The notes beneath the pieces were generated by a model that saw only the letters and a program-made list of their open reading frames with translations, was not told the origin of the DNA and did no database searches. DNA of 64,000 nt from Anaeroplasma bactoclasticum (GTDB lineage: Bacteria; Bacillota_I; Bacilli_A; Acholeplasmatales; Anaeroplasmataceae): assembly GCA_023663825.1 (NCBI GenBank), contig JAMPGQ010000001.1, positions 1 to 64,000 of the forward strand. Direction: 5' to 3'. Shown piece after piece: positions 48,401 to 53,700 of the stretch. The number at the start of each line of letters is the position of its first letter. Within the stretch, counting starts at the first letter, position 1. Made by a program: the position numbers and the translations under genes.

Positions 48401-50387
48401 AATCTCCTAAATGATTTCCAATAGAAGAAATGGATAAGCTTTTTAAATTAGAACATCCATTTAAAGCACCTACTGCTATATTGTTGCCAACCCGTTCATT
48501 TACAGTTAAATTGATTAAGGATTGTAAATTTTGTAAAGCACCAGGCTCAACAACTGTTTCATCCCAAATATAAATATTTTCTAACGTTTTAGGAATAGCA
48601 AAGGATATACCTTCTATTCCATCATAGCTTTGGTATGCAGAATAAAATCTCTCTGTTCCACCTGTTGTACCAAAAATCCAACCAAATAAACCATGATAAT
48701 CTGTAGACCCACCTAAATTGTCCATCGCACAATCATGACCAGACTCGATATCTCCACAATTTCCACGATGGGCACCGATAAATGGTAAGGTCATCGTATT
48801 GATATTATAACAGCCAGCAAAAGCTCCATACCCGATTGTTTTTACATCATCTGGAATGTCGATTGTAACTAAATGCTGACAATCTCTAAATGCATTAGCA
48901 CCAATATATTGTAACGCTCTTGGCATTTCAAAATCATAATCTGCCTGGGTTACAGGCCCTGTAATTTCAATTTTAGTCTCACCGGAATCAGCATCAGTAG
49001 TTAAATCAATTTTAATACCATCACTTGAATTACCACTATAAAACTGCATTTTTTCTAGACTTGTACAGCCATTAAATGCTGCATCATCAATATTTGAAAT
49101 ACTTGCAGGCATAACTACTGCCTTTAAGTTGATTGCCTGATATAAAAAGCCCTCTGGAATTTCTGTCAACGCAGGAGGTAAAATAACACTTTCTAGCTTT
49201 TGACAAGTATTAAAGGTACCTTTTCTAAAAGAAACATTTCTTCTTGTTGGTAATTTAACATTTGTCAAATGCTCACATTCTGAAATTGCATAATTACCAA
49301 AAATAAGTGCTGAACCGTTAAAGGTAGAAATATCAATCATTCGAGCTGTACAGCCAGTTAAAGCATTATTTCCAATTGCTGTATCATCTGTGATGATTAA
49401 ACGCTGTAAGCTTCTAGGTATTAAATAATTAAATCTTTGAGATTCAACAACTACTTGATTTCCACCTGTAGTTTCATCAATTTTTGTATCTGAAAGCTCA
49501 ACCCAGCGAGTTCCATAAACCTTAGTGTATTTTTTATTAGTATTGGCCTCAAGGGTTGCATCCGTATCTCCATAATTCGTATTTGGAGTAAAGCCGAAGG
49601 TACCACCTGACTTATCACTATTCCAACGCCAATCATACCAATAATCTGTCCAATACTCAGTTGTTGGAGACCAAGATGTATTTGTAGCACGAGTATACTC
49701 GAAAGGCTTACCAAACATAGAACCCAAGCTATCACTAGTTGGGGTTGTTCTTCCACCAATGTTTTGAATTTGCTGAATTGTATAATTCATTCCTCTACCA
49801 GAGGAGCCTCTAGATGTTCCAACAAACGGAATTTTTAAATACTCTAATCCACTCATACTATTAAATGAACCAGTCGTAATTGCTAAAACTGTATCTGGAA
49901 TAGAAACACCCTTTATAAGCGAATAAAAAGCCTGTTGTTCTTGAAATTTAGCAGAATCCTTGCTACGCTGTGTCAAATCAACACCAACAACATCTGCATC
50001 ATATTCAGACATATGATCAGGCACAAGTAAGGCATGCTCATCACAATATTTTGCAATATTTAATTGGCTTGTGCCCATTTTGTCAAAATCAATTCCAATC
50101 AACCATAAACCAGCTGTTTTTCCATCTGGAGCATTTGCGCTAGTATAGGTTTGGAAAATTAAACAATTTAAAGGAATTGTATGATCTTCTGTGTCATCTT
50201 TTTTAAACATATCATCAAAATAATCATCGTCATAGATGACAGGAGAATCGATATTTGTTTTATGATTGCCTGAAAAGCCAACAGCAAGTTGAATTGACAA
50301 AGTTGCCACTGCAGAAACTACAGTTATTGCAGTTAAAATGCTTGCTATTAATTTCCATTTCCCACTTTGGATTAATTTTTTCAGCAT
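33474..50387 (-). CDS. Giant LRR_5/YDG-repeat surface protein with dockerin-like C-terminus, 5,637 aa
   Basis: One of the largest open frames one can expect in such a genome. An N-terminal hydrophobic segment (about 12-36) serves as signal peptide or anchor. Residues about 150-1,190 are BspA-type leucine-rich repeats (LRR_5), with copies such as ITSIGNGLFSGCSYLEEVII. After a 300-residue linker domain come about 20 YDG/MBG-type beta modules (about 1,540-5,100), each marked by a YDG core (KVYDGSSVDVSVL, KEYDGEAAGDFHA). A proline/aspartate-rich hinge (DPNNPDDPDNPITDPTDPDY) follows module 19. The C-terminus carries a dockerin-like loop GDLNSDGYISDADI with a degenerate second half. There is no C-terminal helix or LPXTG. 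AAAGGTG precedes the ATG; the gene has a strong promoter and leads the operon with the 2,657-aa and EAL genes. Role: adhesion or ligand binding, inferred. Confidence 0.9.
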   Translation of the reverse strand: MLKKLIQSGKWKLIASILTAITVVSAVATLSIQLAVGFSGNHKTNIDSPVIYDDDYFDDMFKKDDTEDHTIPLNCLIFQTYTSANAPDGKTAGLWLIGIDFDKMGTSQLNIAKYCDEHALLVPDHMSEYDADVVGVDLTQRSKDSAKFQEQQAFYSLIKGVSIPDTVLAITTGSFNSMSGLEYLKIPFVGTSRGSSGRGMNYTIQQIQNIGGRTTPTSDSLGSMFGKPFEYTRATNTSWSPTTEYWTDYWYDWRWNSDKSGGTFGFTPNTNYGDTDATLEANTNKKYTKVYGTRWVELSDTKIDETTGGNQVVVESQRFNYLIPRSLQRLIITDDTAIGNNALTGCTARMIDISTFNGSALIFGNYAISECEHLTNVKLPTRRNVSFRKGTFNTCQKLESVILPPALTEIPEGFLYQAINLKAVVMPASISNIDDAAFNGCTSLEKMQFYSGNSSDGIKIDLTTDADSGETKIEITGPVTQADYDFEMPRALQYIGANAFRDCQHLVTIDIPDDVKTIGYGAFAGCYNINTMTLPFIGAHRGNCGDIESGHDCAMDNLGGSTDYHGLFGWIFGTTGGTERFYSAYQSYDGIEGISFAIPKTLENIYIWDETVVEPGALQNLQSLINLTVNERVGNNIAVGALNGCSNLKSLSISSIGNHLGDLFKGAEFENSAVTKGDSRIPISLENIAITNQATMKTGSFDNCSRIKNVTIGNNTQVMESALFYNNESLETLTIPFNGYERGEFYRRWWWWGDKAIRNSVSWLFSPTNHPNTYSTIAVGNWSGYIRYIPNKLTRLTVTDETEIDTYAFRNMKSLESISITNIPNLIDEYSFYGCSGLQEVQVPYIGCNLNPNGVSGYNHTFGWIFGSSQYADAYPALQQGRTYYIPEKLANVKIGASGREQVNMSNKVFDQAFMNCKNIADIDFYDALINDLGNYAFANCSNLSQVHYPKASYTKVGDYAFYNCSKVLAIEDFTPSTVREIGNYSFNGSSVGKKNLYSSDPNDGELVLDKFSSVGDYAFGNCLQIRKVDLPVGLTSIGNGLFSGCSYLEEVIIDNNPVVTPYMFENCTSFTGLGLDLGTIVNIPEGLFSGCVNLKLEDEGGQHLEIGDQTISIGKYAFRNCSSLGHYVLPSTLTTIEEGAFQGCVGMDYMTIPRSTTVIDPYGWNGCNNNFFFYVYEPEANWPEGWVTNWNCDYPVYILGEVADDIYTYHFDTTERKFYITGLKPDSTLNGIVTIPNMHNGIQVIGIDETIDDYDENPDRKSISTQTGITKVIIPKSITRITGSPFATGSRVDIYFEYTKSEIKKIYDDSYANLEKQQERWMREQGILDDQSTEAYNHWQSLLRNLKGWIPAAESAEDGVCYGEQDWVSYGIAYYKDYWQYGTGVTYNVPYLNIATFKYTLSQNDNHYTSGPIYQNVVVIQMPGELYSNDEMGVNRDLLIVGTIGGNSASGAIGGRPLSPDEMLKYTYYNNVNVGTATIEVTVDEEKLLLFNRSWTGDLDNYPGAYLHALYLTGKTNLHYTIQKSQLVVRSISGSIVEKIYDGKPYSYSNWVNSEISGLEAFSGATFSGRVETRSENVGLYTNVYGLYWASPWRVYLNGRNITDNFDVTIEFSVNIVPQDVELVWIRTEYPVNGVYQPVNVVGTYNSNGKTVPLVEYPYIGGNMKVYAIARNIATQELISPNLCPITTSHKDSSRVGIYPYTDPETAPIYGIYGYVSGSAARNYNLLEKQQDGTYSKPKLVLNATTTLQAVEAAYRVCKGLITISINETYKIPPTSDYWSRSYGFSGSIGNISYSHASIDGLGDNSIFLGSLKTSSDALDVYNAAFDSRLNNHTFEAAGSSLITWTNLLPGGHFTTNIGSGQNRIQLDWDPSAEQPYLIFNPNLRIADEAKYYDVVVNARIQILYNDFNLTYFVGVEDDEYMNKRNPDYIVYPQTITENTDGNMREYEYIRYMVDGKNYRLTIEDWNSFRNSNPEYQVFYYKDDGTSYDQEGPIFKEIGEYVYAVQVSGRHYNTLRKNIRLQTVKSNVEVASLSKVYDRDPVDPLGTGKILKAGEDQRLAMTFTYFDVNGNRLSSAPANVGTYSVQIYAPEGAYFNEYNRTHTFTISKRRIDITISGNKTFDQQAYSYTPLSADLARPDDNPDIGLLPGDEFVGTIHTSSFEPGSYFVSNTDTFTFVWSPAWSIIYDVDNSNVSDNYNVVVRGKYDINPLIFEYTAEGFTGDYDGEFHTGTVDVTYPAPGDFYPAFSAEYEVKFSAISLSEDSAGWLDSAPVFSDPGEYELYYMIRAQYFKTVIGHVKIKINFLKITYTDPATLDTDGSDQYWTVQYDGRTHLYEIEVISPEFSAVVYYSVNGSSYTTQAPLFLDYGLHQVSYRIEAPYHETVGPISRTVRLLYDINNPNETEEDGKRFELDDFYANFFQGEYDGLPHSVDADFSDAFKALNPDLNTNILYSTDGTNWTTEKPYFTELGSYLVTVKFMAQGYRDDFIQGNIEITGMQLDIQTHPYETVFDGKYHMITLSSNKDQIRFDDTTKTYFYKNSKMEEEVELKFYYTTNPNVVGSGSGWLPTVEVIDGEAYQRGLINVDNYAVYVRIEADNFETLVIQEFTRLTIKRLDNPDISMESPQQFEYSRAPLDTSKIVIDTVADGARSYYFYSAYFNSSGEMKYDEPMNRIMPPEELGLYYVEVRVASTKNCGPATVFGFVQIVPRQLEVHYTNPQYYDGTLKAPNAYVQTGTSDVIHIISSIIGDKEPIEVGLYSFEVTMVENNPNYVLKTNVIEMEIKKRNILFTLEESHLLKDNGATPWTHEDSLYYDTSAQVGDNRWYLLGNLSGQRTVYIDGTLQEVTYSGLAPMHAIYAELETSEGVRGSYFHSTISNEFYINSVLVKAFDIYQIDEQGYFVKDEFDMPISVKEFYDIDYYLLVSLQNPDIDLSQLEMIDEYYYDGSQHSIQIIIPPYLINGYAEYETLSGYYSTIPPSYVNVGDYEIKYRIGAEGYEETYGKAILKIKPAKLNIEVGELYKQGDSKKTPHNIYDDTAHLNDYTITNVRTNPAPVATHRRYYSVDEYSYAEIEELYKNFDAKSPIYLNALTQIKEAGKYYLVVYFAADSMRWDESYTIVEIELKPRDIYLEIRSNNNFVKVYDGTKISIPLTNATFDNTRTATTGLCTNHSINQTTDRMRLYTVQTNSADAGVYDLLTQFEFGAIDIRRTDGTIVNGKNYHPVIHGDFYVEIMKAYLREGDFTVEDYTEKIYDGYRHEPNYTCVSDGELLITYFEIDPENPDNKTEVFGDQKNAGHYLMQISVAEGKNYHSLQDSYYTRDADGNPYFPLPFLDAELLCLPKEVEVNWEDMEQTFTGENLAIKAWILDEETDHDNPQRVDLIASYWDNPSLDWIPTVINRGTYLSLAQFDTTSSLGRTYDRNYTLLNDLNYFTILHLVLQIQLGDGINANNEDTNNIIYYNTQTAWRSELYKEDTLNASEIVARTPEERSWLDTISLSYPGNESLPATVEAVNNTVGTYRGERFIVNCMIKNKNGVDITQSIAFEIIGSVTVMPHEIDFTTKDVTLPYKENKGTSSVVGYTFAELGILTLKNPKEGATITNYVINGVPYGLNFPNISQAGEYDISFDIMATGYDAKKGSAHVTITPFPAYMTFSKSLSKVYDGSSVDVSVLVQDSSSGFNGEVSDLLISYVELVTINGTVYEQVLEEAPVNVGKYKVRILSSKDLEEGQKNYTTLDVTQIFEITAKPINLTISQDVELLDDELLGKAWSSAQVSLNAGDNAGIMSGDLLRYQFSTDIFTRGVYNASQMLRVDGKQQGLLDATNTSTITADNGKQFLISWQLVKTNDKGQVLTQQVVDPSSDPNDPTYIEIPLDVSFNYYINLTFKLLVHYPYIPVTVKADPDVVDYDGLPHVGTIEFKDYTSADASIFRSKEFFEDPLNTTQLYSLNKDALTNASDTCKTSINDMAFTEPGTYTVYYKIDTKDNTGANSIKFEPATGSYTIIINKLNRTVTQSKSLNKEYDGEAAGDFHATTGYPSGRYYPYFLVSYEHPEIEDYFVDATGNKQNVLGAWDWYNISYHQAGQTAAISAETGCIPAGVYMYSITIPESAYYKASTLQGNFVISKIRIYIEDKDFPVFYDYDGFVKTYNVKETDTLSNPNQGYSVGIRKGDDTTLTPLGALGLTFDATLVTRSYATGTYKGSDTSLLLYNYAFSVHDLNGNDVSTNYLIDYSKATMEISPITMEYFVEHPVYTYDNQDHAFSYFITNPSNSRLVTVEWYNEQTSEWSRNPIFYRDVGEHTATIRMFADNYYPVYDVTLTMTIKPAETYIEYVSNLSRVYDGREVTVPEIIKTSRDMAHEGTDVRRYTYRYYQYDDSGNLIPEPIFTQYYNSLIEGTENDKLVTNGHRPVDVGKYRMEIEIPASQNFEAATYSDDFVISSYITDVTWQNLTFTYDGTAKAPKAYLQLVPHDATNGVINIVLDVEVTPNGVNGDPNHINKGTYTATAKLNYGLSHHKAYNYQISTKTESVTFTIQPRSVRIELNYPQSLYKGDVDYLAYYTGLNKKEFYRFSASNLVDSHTIRDYIKLNYSGPGEYNKASDFAWMDGNLNTEIKSPRIYDLNNVDVTDNYLIGYSYYFVLNENITDAAVSITNYVGEYDGAWHSIEVDLMVDDPENFSIEYWVLGQSSSWSTRKPQRMDVGQDQISVRIKNTLTNETVFEKTAGITITRTEPEVQFDDLNLRLGKIYDGAPIANPAISYNGSPTTSCVYTYYKINSDGSASKLNYNPIDAGTYRLDVEFPANQNYNSVVHSFEPFEITPRTITVHISNQAKQFDNLSWFYTVKDEEVENLVRGHTLRLTESSNNGILMTTSPMVGTYTTLGVEPGFHWQNNYLRVYDAEGNEVNGPTKENYVVNLLANVEIVERQFDVDFKDKAVFYTGNPISMAARINGTKKTDGSVDPYVYADFENEVITEYAVLSNGNYTFYPLDAIQRTAIGIYNVRVRISAPNYETLIKEARLVIVDPDNPVYPPGLDPNNPDDPDNPITDPTDPDYPGPNDADKAPYIEYDQNKVYDGIPFEDPLFTTDPNVTNDIKYYEWDYYIHNMDNLDPSKAMPSNPVDAGRYVFVLKISDDALEHAGEEFKQAIRINPRPVTVTWENLTQKYTGDVDNPLLPNAYYLDISGNRVNADIQPATGYINQGKWDVIATTSDPNYVITNMAEDFVITQNVIKDIVLLPPDEDYEAGNPIVLEDTEGNKYIRKKDAEDNPDLVDDPYHTYLIDDQGELWKYDDTIPGWVPADLPYTMDIDDSKVDEDGKHEIEVKIKLKNPGDDSWENNGTDDIIQTFPINPKNLPNEDYDLVFKYEEIWIHTGTPIEPPVTVYLRELATNILTELDPKHYDIEYQNNIDVTTEDSKAEILISSKANDIYYFAPTTQYFTIVASKPDVLELKDDALIQFITANYEEGATTFVEDGSVVHLAAGEDGLYLGHLHQDTPISEIIAQFKNDPEKLIVLDHQGNEIEKDSYSILAFGSGFSVSLLDDDGQIIDTVQGILYGDLNSDGYISDADIPEAQFFVSEGMTFTDVEAYYYFSGVTNREIGFFSDATIVELQGYVTYISEDPTVDFNTFDGTYPATYGGASEIDAPAE
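33580..33760 (-). other. Dockerin-like domain, second loop degenerate (5,637-aa protein)
   Basis: GDLNSDGYISDADI fits the first calcium loop of type I dockerins (D-x-N-x-D-G-x-x-x-x-x-D). The second half (GVTNREIGFFSDATIVELQG) keeps the spacing but lacks the calcium-binding Asp at the first positions. About 30 further residues follow up to the stop. Confidence 0.65.
35090..45790 (-). repeat. About 20 YDG/MBG-type modules in the 5,637-aa protein
   Basis: Recurrent modules of 70-120 residues with a YDG, YNG or YTG motif near the start and a (V/D)GxYxVxxxI strand near the end. They fall into four recognisable kinds that follow each other in a fixed order. Sequence identity between copies is low, so no recent DNA-level duplication is seen. 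Boundaries are approximate. Confidence 0.75.
46820..49910 (-). repeat. BspA-type leucine-rich repeat block (5,637-aa protein)
   Basis: LRR_5 units of about 23 residues with the pattern I-x-x-x-A-F-x-x-C-x-x-L-x-x-V-x-I-P-x-x-V are repeated, for example LNDLGNYAFANCSNLSQVHY and VREIGNYSFNGSSV. The solenoid is interrupted several times by longer inserts carrying GWIFG and ending in YYIP. Confidence 0.85.
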
Positions 50388-50452
50388 ACAAGATCACCTT
50401 TCTCATATATGGATTTTAAAATATATATTTTAAGATTTTTTAAAAGCATATT

Positions 50453-50470
50453 CAAAAAACTAGTTTTTTG
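50453..50470. repeat. 18-bp perfect palindrome in the leader of the 5,637-aa gene
   Basis: CAAAAAACTAGTTTTTTG is fully self-complementary and lies in the predicted 5' untranslated region. A second ACTAGT (about 50474-50479) follows closely. It may be a protein-binding dyad or a weak RNA hairpin. Confidence 0.5.
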
Positions 50471-50487
50471 CGTACTAGTCCAATTTG

Positions 50488-50516
50488 ATTATACTTCAAA
50501 ATGTCAAGCATTTCAA
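50488..50516 (-). promoter_or_regulatory. Strong promoter of the giant-giant-EAL operon
   Basis: On the minus strand TTGAAA (50511-50516), a 17-nt spacer and a perfect TATAAT (50488-50493). Transcription would begin near 50481, giving a leader of about 94 nt before the start codon at 50387. A 20-bp repeat abuts the -35 box. Confidence 0.8.
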
Positions 50517-50517
50517 C

Positions 50518-50578
50518 AAAAAAGAAGGCGTTTTTGTTAGAAAAATAACATTTTTTTTAAAAAAGAAGGCGTTTTTGT
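50518..50578. repeat. Two 20-bp direct repeats upstream of the giant-operon promoter
   Basis: AAAAAAGAAGGCGTTTTTGT occurs identically at 50518-50537 and 50559-50578, an offset of 41 nt, close to four helical turns. The first copy sits right next to the -35 box and is a dyad (AACAAAAA/TTTTTGTT around AGAAGGCG). This is the layout of activator or repressor sites. Confidence 0.7.
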
Positions 50579-50665
50579 CGTAGTTTCCAACTTTTTTAGA
50601 AGAAAGATTGCAAAATGTTTAATAATTTATAAAAAAAATTGCGTTTGCGTCGAATGTTTTAAGTA

Positions 50666-50706
50666 AGAAAAAAAGGCCGAATCTACATAAGTACATTCAG
50701 CCCTTT
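50666..50706 (-). terminator. Terminator of the right-hand giant gene
   Basis: On the minus strand AAAAGGGCTGAATGTAC and GTAGATTCGGCCTTTT form a long imperfect stem with a 4-nt loop and a T run, starting about 10 nt after the stop codon at 50717. Confidence 0.75.
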
Positions 50707-50716
50707 TAAACTGCTT

Positions 50717-53700
50717 TTAAATATTTTGCATCATTTCAATTAGATCAGAATCATCTACATATCGATCATTTGTTATATCTGCCGCTTTGTAATATTCATA
50801 ACCTAAATTCGTTATACCAACAATATGCTTTTGTACTTCCATCATATCGTTATAGTCACAGATACCATCACCGGTTAAATCGCCTATAACAGATACATAT
50901 AGAAGATCTTTGACAAGATTTCCTTGTTTTAATTGAACACGGAAGCCTGTACCAACATATGTAGTTTCATAATTTTGAGCAGTTATCTTTAAATTATTAC
51001 TATTGTAGACAAGAATTGTTTGACCCTCTTGAATTGTTAAATTCTTTAAGAAGTCAGCAATGGTTGTTCTTGTTTCAACGTTAGATATAATAATTCGAAT
51101 ATTAGATTTATAAATCCTATGAGATGGTTCATCAACTAAGGTTTGAGAATTTGATGCTCTTAAGAAGCGATAGTTAGAACCCTCAGCAAGTCCAAATACA
51201 TTGACTTTAATTGTAAAGGCAAGCTCTAATGTGCCTGTGAAATTACCAACACCCTTAACAATTACAGTAGCTGTTTGAACACCTGGATCAGCATTATTCC
51301 TATAGCTTAGAGTATAATCTCTACCTTGAACTAAGGTAATACCATAGTATTTTAAGGTTGGCAGAGGTCTTATCGCGCTACCAGTATAATTTTGATCAGC
51401 AATAGGTGCTGCATCTAAACCTTCTATAAGATTTCCATTTTCTAATGGTGTAATATTTGCTGCTACCACAACAATTTCTACATTGATATCATCAGTAGTT
51501 TCACTTCCATCAGATAAAATCCAAATGTAGTTTTCTTTATCCACTAGTGATAATGTAGTAAGGGTTGTTCCTACTGCAGTTACTGACTTAACCGTAGATG
51601 AAATACCATTAGTAGCCTCATCAGTAGGTCTACCTGTATTAAACTCAACAGTAATAGGACGACCCGTATAAGTTCTTACAATTTTTTCAGGAACATTGAT
51701 TGCCTGATAGCCAATCTCATAATCAACAGAGGCATTTGTTAAGATGTAATGTGAATCAGTTGTAGTGACAGTTGCTGTATACTTACCACGCTTGATGGAT
51801 AAAGCATCAGCACCTGTAACAGTAATAATTAGATCTAATCCACCTTTTACTGCTTCTGTTAAATAAGCTCTTGGAGTTTGGGCAGTTCCATTATAGCTGA
51901 AGTTTGTTTCACTCCATCTAATCTCAATAGTGTTTATTGTGATATCAAATTCAAACTCTGCACTTGTTGCAAGATAGTTTGTTGCAGCTTCGATATCAAT
52001 TAAAACCTTATAATGACCAATTTCGATTGCAGAATCTACTTCTTCCCAACCAGAAGAGGTCTTCATAAACCACTGATAGCTTGCTTTGCCATTCGTGTTC
52101 GTAGAATAGCTTGGTTCTGAAACAGGATTTCCATCATATTCCTTAGATAAAGGCTTAGTCAATAGAATTTCCTTTACAGGACCTGGATTGATTGTAAGTG
52201 TAGCAGAGCCCTCAACTGTTTCGAAATTTTCAAATACAACTTTATAATAAATTGTATGAACTCCACAATCTGTATAAGTTACTGCACTTAACTGATAATT
52301 TATACCATCATTGCTATATAGAATTCGATAGGTTTCATTTAAATCATCTAATTGTGGTCTAGGAGCTGGGATTGTATATGCTCTACCATCATATTCTTCA
52401 ACAGAATCTCTTGAAAGCACAACAACCTTTGCAGGCTTGATTGTAACCTTCATAAAGACATCTACGATATAATTATTTGTTACATTCTTACCTGTTTTAT
52501 CAAAGACTTGAATCTCAGATGTATCAAAATGCTCATTATTGATATATACGCCCTGTCTTCCAGCAATCGTATAAATATTACCAACAAAGCTAAACTCGGT
52601 AGCTGTTTCAACAATGTTAACATCTATAACGTTATAGATATTGGAATTAGCTAACCATTCTTTTACTGGTTCTACTTCTAATGATTTGAATACATCAGCA
52701 GAAACTGCAAAACGTTTACCATCATCATATTCCATTGTGAACTCTTTGTCTAAATCGCCTAAGAATAGATGACTTCTATATACCTCAATTGTGTATGGTC
52801 TAGAGATGTATGCATTATAATTTCCATACTCCTCAACTGTAAAGATTATCGTATAGTTTCCTGCATCTACTATAGCAGGAACCACATTTCCATCCTTATC
52901 ATAGAATGTATAATCCGCTAAGATATTTCCATTTGTCTCGTAAATAATATTTGTATCAAGATCATCTGATTTTCTAGAAACGGAAATTGGTTGACCATCA
53001 TATATCTTAATGAAATCATAGGTTCCATCCTTTAATTCATTAACACGAATATCACCATCAGCACGAGAAATTGTGAAGGAATGTTCAAAATGAGTTTCCT
53101 TATAATTTGTAGTTTGACATACAATTACTCTCATTAAGTAGCTTCCTGCATCTGCTGGAGCATAATTTAAGTAATTGCCATCCTGATAATAATTTACAAA
53201 TACTAAGATACCTAAATCAGAGAATTCAGTTGTATTCATATTGATACCATTAATTAGAATTTCAGGGAATACGATATTTCCATCATATACCTTATCTAAT
53301 TCATTGGTAAGCTCAATATCATATGACATTCTTTCAATGGTGATAATAAGCTTAGATGAAACTGTTTCGTGATTAGCTAAGGCAATTTGATACTCTACCT
53401 CATACTGACCAGCTGCAATATATTCATCATATTCAAAAATCACTAAGCAATCCTCTGGTTCAGTTAAAATCACAAGCTCAGGAACAAGCGCCTCACCATC
53501 ATATTCCTTCGTATAATGATATCTTCCATTTTCTAAGGTTGCACCCTCGAAATAGTATTCAATTCTTGGTAAATGAATTTCTACATAAAGATTATATGTA
53601 ATATGGAAGGAACGTGTGACATCAATACCATCAGCTGTAATTATAACATTTCTAATAACAAAGTCGTTGATATTATTATATACCATATCCTTAATACGCT

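Larger units (their letters stand above)
50388..50716 (-). other. Intergenic region between the two LRR giants
   Basis: This 329-nt AT-rich gap holds, from right to left in the direction of transcription: the terminator of the right-hand giant gene, an unexplained stretch with a TTGCGTTTGCGTCGAATG segment, two 20-bp direct repeats, a strong promoter, a leader with an 18-bp palindrome (50453-50470), and the ribosome binding site of the 5,637-aa gene. No gene is seen in it. Confidence 0.7.

Noticed and set aside
49451-49759. 102-codon minus-strand frame within the 5,637-aa gene
   Set aside because: It overlaps the giant gene in another frame and has no family features or initiation signals of its own.
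51300-51430. Sortase-type or LPXTG anchor near the end of the right-hand giant
   Set aside because: No LPXTG, no membrane helix and no basic tail follow; the C-terminus is a dockerin.
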